From assembly GCA_963753615.1 (NCBI GenBank), contig CAVWCW010000027.1, positions 159,568 to 223,567 on the forward strand: a stretch of DNA of 64,000 nucleotides. Direction: 5' to 3'. Positions 29,410 to 38,133 of the stretch are shown piece after piece. Origin of the DNA: CAVWCW01 sp963753615. Lineage in GTDB: Bacteria; Pseudomonadota; Gammaproteobacteria; Chromatiales; Chromatiaceae. Each line of letters starts with the position of its first letter. Positions within the stretch are counted from its first letter, which is position 1. Made by a program: the position numbers and the translations under genes. The notes under the pieces are model-generated. The model made no database searches. It was not told the origin of the DNA and saw only the letters and a program-made list of their open reading frames with translations.

Positions 29410-31695
29410 ATGTCATCAGACGATTCTTCTAAAGCATTGCATCGACCAGCTTCCGCGCGTCGCGATGTGGCAACACAGGAATCGCGGACGGATATGTTGC
29501 CGTTCGCACCGTATCCGGAACAGACACCCGCTGACACCGACCACGGCGTGATAGATCTTCGCGAGTATTGGCAAATACTGGTTCGAAGGAAGTGGACAGT
29601 CATCGCCACGGTATCTGCCATTATGATCGCGACGTTAATCGCCACGCTAATGACGACGCCGATCTACCGTAGCAGCTTGCTAATGCAGATTGAGCGGGAA
29701 TCCGACAAGGTTCTTGAATATGAAAGCGTCTCGCCCGCGGAGTCATCAAACACGAAGGACTTTTACCAAACTCAATATGAACTTTTGCAGAGCCGATCCC
29801 TGGCTCGGCGCGTAATTGATCAACTCGCCCTCGAAAACTCGAATACGCTGAGTTCAGGAGCGGAGGACTCGCTAAACAGCAGATTTTTCGATTGGATCAC
29901 AGGCTTCCTTTCCAATGCTGCGAATGAAGAGAACGACTATTCTGTTCAGAATCTGGAAGATTCGTTTTTGGAAAACCTATCCGTCGAACCTATCAAGAGC
30001 TCGCGATTGGTTCGGCTGCATTTCGAGAGCGTGGACCCGAAAGAAGCAGCCAATATTCTCAATACTTTGGCAGAGGTCTTTGTCAGTATAACCTTGGAAC
30101 GAAAATTTGATGCATCGTCCTATGCCAAGGATTTTTTGGACGAGAGAATCATCCAAGTGCGCGCTTCCTTGGAGGACTCGGAGCGCAAGCTGATTGAATA
30201 CGCTCGAGAGCGAGAAATTGTCAATTTAGATGACAAGCAGGCAATCTTGATGGATCGATTCAAGGAAATGAGCCGAGAACTTGTGCAGGTGGAAGCCCAG
30301 CGCATTCGCATCGAAGCCGAGTACCAACAGGCCGTGAAATCGGGACAAGCTAGTCTTTCGAAGATCTTGGATAGCCCCGTAATCCAGGCATTGAAAGCGC
30401 AACAAAGCGCCCTGGAATCCGAGTACGAAGAGTTGCTGAAGGTTTTTAAACCGGCATACCCAAAGATGCAGCAACTACAGAGCCAGATAGACGAAGTAAG
30501 GCAGGAGATAAGTAACGAAATCGGGCACATCCAGCAGGCGATCCGACTGGACTACGAAGCAGCTCTCAGCCAAGAGCAAAAGATTAAAGCGCACTTGGAA
30601 GAAATAAAAACACAATACCTTGACTTGCAAGACCGCACCACCGATTACCAAACGCTCAAAAGAGAGGTCGATACGAACCGAGAACTGTATGACGGTCTTT
30701 TACAGCGCATGAAGGAAGTAGGCGTGACGGCGGGTATAGGAACCAATAACATTGCCATTGTAGATCCCGCTGAAATCCCCCGGAAAAAGTACAAACCCCA
30801 ATTTCTGTTCAATCTAACGATCGCGCTTGCTGGTGGGCTCTTCATCGGAATATTGCTTGCATTTCTCTTCGAAACTCTCGATGACACCATAAAATCGGGG
30901 CAACTTCTCGAACAAAAGGTACGCATTGCATCGCTAGGCATTGTCCCCAAAGTCCCCAGCTCAGCCGGGAATGTATCTCTCCTGGCGTACGAAGATCCAA
31001 AGTCCGCGCTTGCCGAAGCATATCGTTCACTTCGCACATCTCTTATCTTTTCAACGTCGGAAGGCGCCCCAAAGATAATGCACTTCACCAGCTCTCAAGC
31101 ATCGGAAGGGAAAACAACGTCTGCAATCAGCACCGCAATTACGTTCGCGCAGACTGGAGGCACCGTATTATTGGTAGACGCGGACCTCCGGAACCCCTCG
31201 CTGCACAAGGAGTTCAATCTTCCGAACACCAAGGGCCTGACGAATCATCTAACAGGGGCGGCCGAGCCCGCGGATATCGCGCACGCCTCTGTGGTTCAAA
31301 GACTTTTCGTTACCACCAGCGGCCCGATCCCACCCAACCCCGCTGAGTTGCTGTCATCAGGCCAGATGATGGATTTCGTTTCTCTCGCTGCGGAAAGATT
31401 CGATTACGTGGTTATCGACGGCCCCCCTGTGCTCGGCCTGGCCGATGCACTAGTTCTCGGGAATATGGCGCAAGCGACGATATTCGTTGTCAAGGCCGGG
31501 CACACGCGAGTCGGCGCTGTCGAAGGTTCCCTCAAGCGCTTGCGCCATGCCAAGGCGCGGGTCTTGGGGGCGCTACTTACCCATTACGGTCATGGCGGCA
31601 GCGGCTACGGCTACGACTACGAGTACAGCTACAAATATTACTCCTACGAGAGCGAAGACAGCGAACGCTCCTCTGAGAACCCCCCGACGGCCTGA
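29410..31695 (+). CDS. wzc: Polysaccharide co-polymerase with BY-kinase domain (Wzc-type)
   Basis: 761 residues. A Wzz-type chain-length domain begins with a first membrane helix (residues about 62-82), a long periplasmic coiled coil follows (200-430), and the second helix is near 468-490. The cytoplasmic tyrosine-kinase domain has Walker A SSQASEGKTTSA at about 561, Walker A' LLVDADLR and Walker B YVVIDGPP. The tail has nine tyrosines in about 22 residues (GYGYDYEYSYKYY core), the autophosphorylation cluster that controls oligomerisation. It regulates chain length and export with Wza; the cognate phosphatase type is encoded at 40394. ATG at 29410 chosen; a TTG six bases earlier is possible. 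Confidence 0.95.
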   Translation: MSSDDSSKALHRPASARRDVATQESRTDMLPFAPYPEQTPADTDHGVIDLREYWQILVRRKWTVIATVSAIMIATLIATLMTTPIYRSSLLMQIERESDKVLEYESVSPAESSNTKDFYQTQYELLQSRSLARRVIDQLALENSNTLSSGAEDSLNSRFFDWITGFLSNAANEENDYSVQNLEDSFLENLSVEPIKSSRLVRLHFESVDPKEAANILNTLAEVFVSITLERKFDASSYAKDFLDERIIQVRASLEDSERKLIEYAREREIVNLDDKQAILMDRFKEMSRELVQVEAQRIRIEAEYQQAVKSGQASLSKILDSPVIQALKAQQSALESEYEELLKVFKPAYPKMQQLQSQIDEVRQEISNEIGHIQQAIRLDYEAALSQEQKIKAHLEEIKTQYLDLQDRTTDYQTLKREVDTNRELYDGLLQRMKEVGVTAGIGTNNIAIVDPAEIPRKKYKPQFLFNLTIALAGGLFIGILLAFLFETLDDTIKSGQLLEQKVRIASLGIVPKVPSSAGNVSLLAYEDPKSALAEAYRSLRTSLIFSTSEGAPKIMHFTSSQASEGKTTSAISTAITFAQTGGTVLLVDADLRNPSLHKEFNLPNTKGLTNHLTGAAEPADIAHASVVQRLFVTTSGPIPPNPAELLSSGQMMDFVSLAAERFDYVVIDGPPVLGLADALVLGNMAQATIFVVKAGHTRVGAVEGSLKRLRHAKARVLGALLTHYGHGGSGYGYDYEYSYKYYSYESEDSERSSENPPTA

Positions 31696-31705
31696 TCGTA
31701 CCGCT

Positions 31706-34033
31706 GTGGCTCCAGAATTACTCATCCTTGCACTGGACTATTACCGATCCCCATTGCGGTACCCCCAGCTTGCAGATCCGCGGGTCGGCCCGGTGCCCCC
31801 GGGTGTTGAGGAACTGTTGGTCGCGTTTGGAGGTGCGCTCAACGCAGAGAATATTGAAGAAACCGCCAGACAGCTAGGGTCTGACAGCGCCGAACTCAAG
31901 CGAGCAACATTGTTCTTCGTGAGGCGCGTATTATTGGCGGCAGGTTCGGATCATTACCGGGTTTTGGGTCTCGAACGAAGCGCCACGCCTAAAGAAATTA
32001 AGCGGCATTACCAGTTACTCATCCGACTGTTCCACCCGGACCGGGGAATGGGTGCGTCTGATTGGAATGATATCCTCGCACCCCGTATCAACGGCGCCTA
32101 TAAGGTGCTCAAAGACCCCGAGGCACGGGCGAGTTACGACGCCAAACTCCCGCCATACGATCACCGGCTATCCGAGAAGCGAGGAAAGCCCCGGATTCAC
32201 CCTTTCAGCCCGCAACCGAGCCCTTTTTCGTTTGATCAAGCATATGCGAGGGGCGCCCGCTCCGCTATCCCGCTCGCCAAGTCGAAACGCGTTTGGATTG
32301 TTGCTGCGTTACTTCTAGGTCTTGGGGTTTTGGTAGCGGTGTTGAACTTGGCGCGCACTCCAGCACGAGTCGGGGCACCTAACGTTGCGGAGCAACGCGA
32401 ACCCGTTAGTGAAGAAAAGAACGGAGAACCGGAACCCGGGTCGGGTATAGCCAAAGCTTCCGGCAACGGATCGTCGTTACTAAAGGAGGCGATTGGATCG
32501 AGCGCCCAGCGCCCCTTTCCTGACGACGACAGCTTCATCAGCACAGCCCCCGAGCGTGAAGCCGACGTTGCTCCAATGGTCAACTTGTCTTCGCCGAACA
32601 GCAATCCAGACCCGGCGGACCGAAACGGTTCTTCGAGTTCAAGCCCAGAACACCCTGCCCTCCGGAATCTTCCAGCCAACAGTCAACGTCAAAGGCTAGC
32701 CCCAGTTGCCAAAGCCTCCGGCACCGCACCACCTGAGCTAGACCATCGAGAATCTGACGACAGCCGCGCGCTTGACCAACCGGTTGCCAAGACCCCACCC
32801 CCGAACGATGACCGAGCCTCGCCGGCGCCCGACTATGCGAGTATCGCCTTACCGAGCTCGGCTCCCGATACCCCGAAACCGAATGGAGAAGCATCCAAGC
32901 CCGCGGCTGAGGGCACTATTGAATCGGCCGTCGGCTCCGTCGCTCGCCCCGCAACTGTGCGTCCAATTGACGCTGCTCCCGATACCCCAGCACCAAATCG
33001 AGCGCCCTCGACGCCAGCGACTGGCGACACAACGGGTTCTGCCGTCGACGGCGGCGCCCCGGCGACCCTGCGCCCAATCGAAACCGCTCCTGAGCCCCCA
33101 ATCTCAGTCGCCTCCTCCAGCACGGCGGTCGCTCTCGGTGCAACCAAACTGGGTTCGTTGGTCGAAGCTTTCATCCGAAGCTATGAAGCGGGCGATTTAG
33201 ACAGGTTCACCGATCTGTTCACCGATAACGCTGAAATCGATGGCGGGAGGGGGCGAGCGTACATCCGTAGCGAATACCAACCTGTATTCTCGGCGAACAC
33301 GAATCGCCGGTTAATTCTGGATAACATGGACTGGTATATCACAGACAAGGGCAGCGCCGTAGGATCGGGTAAAGCAATCCTGGCGGTAACAAACGCTTGG
33401 AGCAAAGAACGCCGGCTCGCCGGAGAAATAAGGTTCATTGCCGTCCCTTTCGGCCAAGAGCCCAGAATAAGCAGCTTTCACTTCAGCCTCGGGCCAGCCT
33501 CGACGGCGGAAGGCCAAACACCCGCAGAAAAGAGGACCCACCCGCCATCATTCACGGCGTCGACGGGAACCCAAACGCTCGATTCTTCAGGGAAATGGGC
33601 CGGGGGACCGCTTTCGGCAGTAGAAAGTGCATCGGTCAAAGAACTCAGCGGTGCGCCAACCACACTGGAAGATGACGCATTGGCAGATTTGATCCACACG
33701 TTTCTAACCAGCTATCAGCAAGGAAGCCTAGACGAATTCGTCGACCTTTTTACCGAGCATGCCGAGATCAATGACGGACGAGGACATGACGATATCCGCC
33801 GGGATTATGCTTCCCTGTTTTCCAGCACCGAATATAGGCAGCTCTTGATTCGCAACCTAAATTGGGAAATCGCGACAAACGGCGGCGCCGTCGGCTTTGG
33901 CGAAGCACAGTTGAAGATCAAGAGCAATCTCGGTCTACAAAGAGAGTATTCAGGCGAACTGACTTTCGCTGTGGTCGCAGAGCAGGGTCAGCCCAAGATC
34001 AGTCTATTTTTCCACGAGCTCGACCAGAGGTAA
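31706..34033 (+). CDS. J-domain membrane protein with two C-terminal NTF2/SnoaL-like domains
   Basis: 775 residues from a GTG 10 bp after the BY-kinase stop. Order of parts: an N-terminal helical segment (1-80), a J domain (about 82-150) with DHYRVLGLERSATPKEIKRH and the HPD motif at 110-112, a basic linker, one membrane helix (about 196-215), a long Pro/Ser/Ala-rich low-complexity region (220-480), then two homologous domains near 481-600 and 656-775. Each begins with a F-I/L-x-SY-x2-G-x-LD-x-F-x-DLF pattern and has AEI(D/N)-x-GRG, typical of NTF2-like folds. HPD implies stimulation of an Hsp70 on the cytoplasmic side, while the twin domains would be periplasmic. No named family known to me has this order. 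Confidence 0.8.
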   Translation: MAPELLILALDYYRSPLRYPQLADPRVGPVPPGVEELLVAFGGALNAENIEETARQLGSDSAELKRATLFFVRRVLLAAGSDHYRVLGLERSATPKEIKRHYQLLIRLFHPDRGMGASDWNDILAPRINGAYKVLKDPEARASYDAKLPPYDHRLSEKRGKPRIHPFSPQPSPFSFDQAYARGARSAIPLAKSKRVWIVAALLLGLGVLVAVLNLARTPARVGAPNVAEQREPVSEEKNGEPEPGSGIAKASGNGSSLLKEAIGSSAQRPFPDDDSFISTAPEREADVAPMVNLSSPNSNPDPADRNGSSSSSPEHPALRNLPANSQRQRLAPVAKASGTAPPELDHRESDDSRALDQPVAKTPPPNDDRASPAPDYASIALPSSAPDTPKPNGEASKPAAEGTIESAVGSVARPATVRPIDAAPDTPAPNRAPSTPATGDTTGSAVDGGAPATLRPIETAPEPPISVASSSTAVALGATKLGSLVEAFIRSYEAGDLDRFTDLFTDNAEIDGGRGRAYIRSEYQPVFSANTNRRLILDNMDWYITDKGSAVGSGKAILAVTNAWSKERRLAGEIRFIAVPFGQEPRISSFHFSLGPASTAEGQTPAEKRTHPPSFTASTGTQTLDSSGKWAGGPLSAVESASVKELSGAPTTLEDDALADLIHTFLTSYQQGSLDEFVDLFTEHAEINDGRGHDDIRRDYASLFSSTEYRQLLIRNLNWEIATNGGAVGFGEAQLKIKSNLGLQREYSGELTFAVVAEQGQPKISLFFHELDQR

Positions 34034-34039
34034 CCCGAC

Positions 34040-35341
34040 TTGGTAATCAGCTGGAAGTTGACGCTTTGGCGTATCACCCTACTGGCTTTCGGAATTCTTG
34101 CTGCCTGGGGAATCGTAGTCACGGGAATGTCCACCCATTACGGAACGATGGCCGAGAAAGGCGATACACAGGCAGCCGAACGTGCGTTGACATGGGACGA
34201 TAGAAACCCCAAAGCTCTGACGGCCGTTGCGGCCAGCTTATTGGAAAACGACCCGGCCAAGGCCAAAGAACTGTTGGAACGTTCAATTCAGCAGAATCCG
34301 GCGGATGCCCGGCCCTTTCTGGGGCTCGCCGATCTAGCTCGACAAGATGGCGACCTCGAGAAGGCCGATCAATTAGTGCGGCACAGCACCCGATTGATGC
34401 CGGTGCACCCGGGAGTACTAAAAGCCGCGGGGGGATATTGGGCCAGCCGCGACGATCTTCCAATAGCCATCAGTCATTGGTCCACCGCGTTGGAAACGGA
34501 TCGGGACGAGAGAGAAGCCCTGTTCCCGATCTTCGTCCAAATCGCGGAAAATGCCGAGGCGAGAGAGCATCTGGCCGGGCTGACCGAATCACCTCCCGAG
34601 TGGTGGACTCCCTTCTTTATTCGTTTCAGCAGAGACGCCTCTACTTTGGGTGCTGTGCGCGCGATTTTCGATATGCGTAAGGCGTCTACGACGTCGCCTC
34701 CGGAATTGGACGAGCGCTGGGCTTTCATATGGCGCCTCCAACAAGACGGGTTGACCGCGGAAGCCTATCTAAACTGGCTAAGCAGCTTGTCTGATGACCA
34801 AAGAACGGGGCTCGGACTGCTGTACAACGGCGATTTCGAGGAAGAAATTACCAATCAGGGATTTGACTGGCACATTGTTTCGAGCGACGCGTTTCGTATC
34901 GACGGCGCTCGGCGCGTCGGCTCGGAGGAAGGTCAATCTCTGTATATTTCTTTTCGCGGACGGCGGGAACCTTTTCGGCATGTATTCCAACCGCTTTTCC
35001 TTAGCCCTGGGTTCTACAGACTTCGAGGCCGCGCACGCACGGAACGCCTGGACTCCGTCGGTGGTCTCCGTTGGGTGCTTTCATGCGCCGCTGATCCTGA
35101 TCGCAGGATTCGCTTTGGAGAGAGCGAAACATTTCTCGGTTCCGGGAAGTGGAGCGACTTCGCCGTTGATTTTGCCTTTCCGAGCGATTGCGACGACCAA
35201 CGCTTGAGCCTTGTCTCGGTTGGACAACACCCTTTCGAGCACGCCATCAAAGGAGCAATATGGTTCGATGCCCTCAAAATCGAGCCTCGCGCCGCCCCCG
35301 GGGAAGAATCTGACGAAAAGCAAGCCGCTTTCTTGCCTTGA
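34040..35341 (+). CDS. TPR membrane protein with C-terminal beta-sandwich-like domain
   Basis: 433 residues, TTG start 6 bp after the J-domain gene. An N-terminal membrane anchor (ITLLAFGILAAWGIVVTGM) is followed by TPR-like helical repeats (KALTAVAASLLENDPAKAKE, PADARPFLGLADLARQDGDL). From about residue 260, LLYNGDFEEEITNQGFDWHI opens a domain resembling carbohydrate-binding modules, with FYRLRGRARTERLDS and GAIWFDALKIEP at the end. It could hold the polymer or a protein partner at the periplasmic face. Co-transcription with the kinase and J-domain genes is implied by the spacing. Function not assigned. Confidence 0.75.
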   Translation: MVISWKLTLWRITLLAFGILAAWGIVVTGMSTHYGTMAEKGDTQAAERALTWDDRNPKALTAVAASLLENDPAKAKELLERSIQQNPADARPFLGLADLARQDGDLEKADQLVRHSTRLMPVHPGVLKAAGGYWASRDDLPIAISHWSTALETDRDEREALFPIFVQIAENAEAREHLAGLTESPPEWWTPFFIRFSRDASTLGAVRAIFDMRKASTTSPPELDERWAFIWRLQQDGLTAEAYLNWLSSLSDDQRTGLGLLYNGDFEEEITNQGFDWHIVSSDAFRIDGARRVGSEEGQSLYISFRGRREPFRHVFQPLFLSPGFYRLRGRARTERLDSVGGLRWVLSCAADPDRRIRFGESETFLGSGKWSDFAVDFAFPSDCDDQRLSLVSVGQHPFEHAIKGAIWFDALKIEPRAAPGEESDEKQAAFLP

Positions 35342-35468
35342 CTTTCGCCCGGTCAATCGATTTAATTGAGCCTGGACCCGATTTGAACGAGGGTTTCGCG
35401 GCCGGTGAATGCGCGCATCGTGCCGACGACAATAGTTGCAACTAAGGTATTTTTAAGGAGTATTCCCA

Positions 35469-35906
35469 ATGAGCTTACAAACCGGCAAGACTATTTTGGG
35501 GGCGGCGTTGGTAGCTGTCTCTGGCATCGCATCGGCTTCCGATGCGGTTCTTTCCAACGTCACGGGCCCCGCCCTCGTCAACCAGGGCGACGCTTATGTT
35601 ACCGCCGCACCGCAGACCGAACTGAGCACGGGTGACCGGCTGATGGTGTTGGAAGGCGGCAGCGCGGAGGTCACTTACGCTGACGGCTGCATCCACACCC
35701 TGACCGACAGCGAAGTCCTGACCATCGGCAAGCAGAGCACCTGCGTTGACGAGCAGGCCGCTGCCGAAGATACCGGCCCCAGCTTTGCCGCGGCGATGGG
35801 CGCCGCCCCGATTGCCGGCGCTATCATTATCGGCGGTGCCGGCGTCGGCGTTCTGGCCGGCGCGGCCAGCACCGACAGCAACGGCAAGGGCTCTATCAGC
35901 CCGTAG
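35469..35906 (+). CDS. Small secreted protein with FecR-like core and C-terminal membrane-like segment
   Basis: 145 residues with a good ribosome site (AAGGAG) before the ATG. A signal peptide (TILGAALVAVSGIASAS) precedes a short beta region, TGDRLMVLEGGSAEVTYADG followed by CIHTL, which resembles a FecR-type domain; a cysteine pair is present (Cys in CIHTL and in STCVDE). The C-terminus has a Gly/Ala hydrophobic helix (APIAGAIIIGGAGVGVLAGA). Last gene before a strong terminator. Small proteins of this kind accompany exopolysaccharide clusters in several gammaproteobacteria; its role is unknown. Confidence 0.75.
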   Translation: MSLQTGKTILGAALVAVSGIASASDAVLSNVTGPALVNQGDAYVTAAPQTELSTGDRLMVLEGGSAEVTYADGCIHTLTDSEVLTIGKQSTCVDEQAAAEDTGPSFAAAMGAAPIAGAIIIGGAGVGVLAGAASTDSNGKGSISP

Positions 35907-35934
35907 CAAGAAACGGGTCGGCCAAGCCGACCGC

Positions 35935-35978
35935 GCCCCGGACGTCCGCTGAAAACAGCGGGCCTCCGGGGCTTTTTT
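35935..35978 (+). terminator. Rho-independent terminator with a two-tier stem
   Basis: Outer stem GCCCCGGA/TCCGGGGC and inner stem CCGCTG/CAGCGG with an AAAA loop, followed by six T. It ends the kinase/J-domain/TPR/small-protein unit before prlC. Confidence 0.93.
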
Positions 35979-36102
35979 GTGTCCCTTTTCCACTGCTGCC
36001 CGCCCGGGGGTTTAGCAACAGAATGTCGGCCCCATATAGGTTAGGCGAGCCCTTCCACCACCCACCACTCAAGCCGCCACTTGCCAGGAGGAACCTACCC
36101 AG

Positions 36103-38133
36103 ATGCAAAACCCGTTGTTGAACCTGGACCGTCTGCCCGCGTTTTCCAGCATCCTTCCTGAACACGTTGAGCCGGCAATCGACCAGATATTGGCCGACAA
36201 TCGGGCCCAGATCGAGATTTTGCTGCGCGGCGGCAACGGCTACACCTGGGGCAATCTCGTAGAGCCCCTCGACGCCCTGGAAGACCGCCTGAGCCGGGCC
36301 TGGTCACCGGTCAGCCACATGAATTCGGTGGTCAACAGCGACGAATTGCGGTCCGCCTACAACGCCTGCCTGCCCAAGCTGAGCGATTACGCCACCGAAC
36401 TGGGGCACAACGAGGCCCTGTTCCGCGCCTACCAGGATGTAGCACGCCAGCCCGACCTGGACCAGGCGCAACGCAAGCTGCTGGACAACGCCCTGCGCGA
36501 CTTCCACCTGTCGGGAGTCGACCTGCCGGCGGACCAGAAGGCCCGTTTCAAGGCCATCAGCCAGGAACTGTCCCGGCTCACCAGCCGCTACGAAGAAAAC
36601 CTGCTGGACGCCACCAACGCCTGGAGCAAGCAGATCGACCACGCCGAGCAACTGCGGGGCCTGCACCCCTCGGCCCTGGATCTGGCCCGCCAGAGCGCCG
36701 AGCAACGGGGCCTGGACGGCTGGCTGCTGACCCTGGAGTTTCCCTCCTATTACGCCGTCCTCACCTATGCCGACGACCAGGAACTCCGGCACGAAGTCTA
36801 CCGCGCCTATGCCACCCGCGCGTCCGACCAGGCCCAGGACCATACGGAATGGGACAACAGCGAAGTCATGGAGCAGATCCTGGCCCTGCGCCACGAGCTG
36901 GCGGGCCTGCTTGGGTTCGACAACTACGCCGAGCGCTCTCTGGCCACCAAAATGGCCCGCTCCAGCGACGAGGTGCTGGGCTTTCTGGAAGACCTGGCCC
37001 GGCGCTCCCGGCCCCACGGCGAGCAGGACCTGGCCGAGCTGCAGGCTTTCGCCCGGGAGCAACACGGGGTGGAGCAACTCGAGGCCTGGGATATCGCCTA
37101 CTACTCGGAAAAGCTGCGTCATCACCGCTACGAGATCTCCCAGGAAGACGTCAAACCCTACTTTCCCGAGACCCGAGTCATTCCGGGTCTGTTCCGGGTG
37201 GTGGAACGCCTGTTCGGGCTCAGCATTCGCGAGGTCCAGGGGGTGGAAGCCTGGCATCCGGACGTGCGCTTTTTCGAAATCCGCGGCCATGACGGCGAAC
37301 TGCGGGGCGAGTTCTACCTCGACCTCTACGCCCGCCCCCGCAAGCGCGGCGGCGCCTGGATGGACGTCTGTCTCAACCGCCGTTTCGCCGCCGACTGCGA
37401 CCAGCTGCCGGTGGCCTTCCTCACCTGCAACTTCTCGCCCCCGGTGGGGAGCAAGCCCGCCCTGCTCACCCACGACGAGGTGGAGACCCTGTTCCACGAG
37501 TTCGGCCATGGCCTGCACCATCTGCTGACCCGAATCGACTACCCGGAGGTGGGCGGCATCAACGGCGTGGCCTGGGACGCGGTGGAACTGCCCAGCCAAT
37601 TCCTGGAGAACTGGTGCTGGGAGCACGAAGCCCTGGGGCTGATTTCCGGCCACTGGGAAACCGACGAACCGCTGCCCGACGAACTCTACGCGAAGATGCG
37701 GGCGGCCAAGAATTTTCAGTCCGGGATGCAGATGCTGCGCCAGCTGGAGTTCGCCCTGTTCGACTTCCGCATCCACCGGGAGTACGACCCCGCCCAGGGG
37801 GGCCGTATCTACGAGATATTGGACCAGGTGCGCGAGCAAGTCGCGGTCGTGCGCCCGCCGGCCTTCAACCGCTTCGCCCACGGATTCTCACATATCTTCG
37901 CCGGCGGCTATTCCGCCGGCTACTACAGCTACAAGTGGGCCGAAGTGCTGTCTGCCGACGCCTTCTCCCGCTTCGAAGAAAACGGCATCTTCGATCCGGA
38001 CAGCGGCCGCGACTTCCTCCAGCACATCCTGGAACGGGGCGGCTCCGAAGATGCCATGGACCTGTTCGTGCGCTTCCGCGGCCGCGAGCCGAGTATCGAC
38101 GCCCTGTTGCGCCAAAGCGGCATCGCGGCATGA
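36103..38133 (+). CDS. prlC: Oligopeptidase A (M3 metallopeptidase)
   Basis: 676 residues, full length for the family. The zinc site is TLFHEFGHGLHHLL at about residue 465, with the downstream Glu in the VELPSQFLENW block. The C-terminal AHGFSHIFAGGYSAGYYSYK is characteristic of M3A peptidases. It degrades signal peptides and other short peptides in the cytoplasm. A strong AGGAGG precedes the ATG. The ubiD start overlaps its stop by 4 bp. Confidence 0.97.
   Translation: MQNPLLNLDRLPAFSSILPEHVEPAIDQILADNRAQIEILLRGGNGYTWGNLVEPLDALEDRLSRAWSPVSHMNSVVNSDELRSAYNACLPKLSDYATELGHNEALFRAYQDVARQPDLDQAQRKLLDNALRDFHLSGVDLPADQKARFKAISQELSRLTSRYEENLLDATNAWSKQIDHAEQLRGLHPSALDLARQSAEQRGLDGWLLTLEFPSYYAVLTYADDQELRHEVYRAYATRASDQAQDHTEWDNSEVMEQILALRHELAGLLGFDNYAERSLATKMARSSDEVLGFLEDLARRSRPHGEQDLAELQAFAREQHGVEQLEAWDIAYYSEKLRHHRYEISQEDVKPYFPETRVIPGLFRVVERLFGLSIREVQGVEAWHPDVRFFEIRGHDGELRGEFYLDLYARPRKRGGAWMDVCLNRRFAADCDQLPVAFLTCNFSPPVGSKPALLTHDEVETLFHEFGHGLHHLLTRIDYPEVGGINGVAWDAVELPSQFLENWCWEHEALGLISGHWETDEPLPDELYAKMRAAKNFQSGMQMLRQLEFALFDFRIHREYDPAQGGRIYEILDQVREQVAVVRPPAFNRFAHGFSHIFAGGYSAGYYSYKWAEVLSADAFSRFEENGIFDPDSGRDFLQHILERGGSEDAMDLFVRFRGREPSIDALLRQSGIAA

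Noticed and set aside
31487..31705. Upstream extension of the J-domain gene into the BY-kinase gene
   Set aside because: It overlaps the kinase C-terminus in another frame; the GTG at 31706 directly after the kinase stop is more likely.
36304..37881. A 525-codon open frame on the minus strand
   Set aside because: Antisense to prlC, whose HEFGH motif and full length are clear; its Val/Gly/Gln-rich sequence has no family motif.
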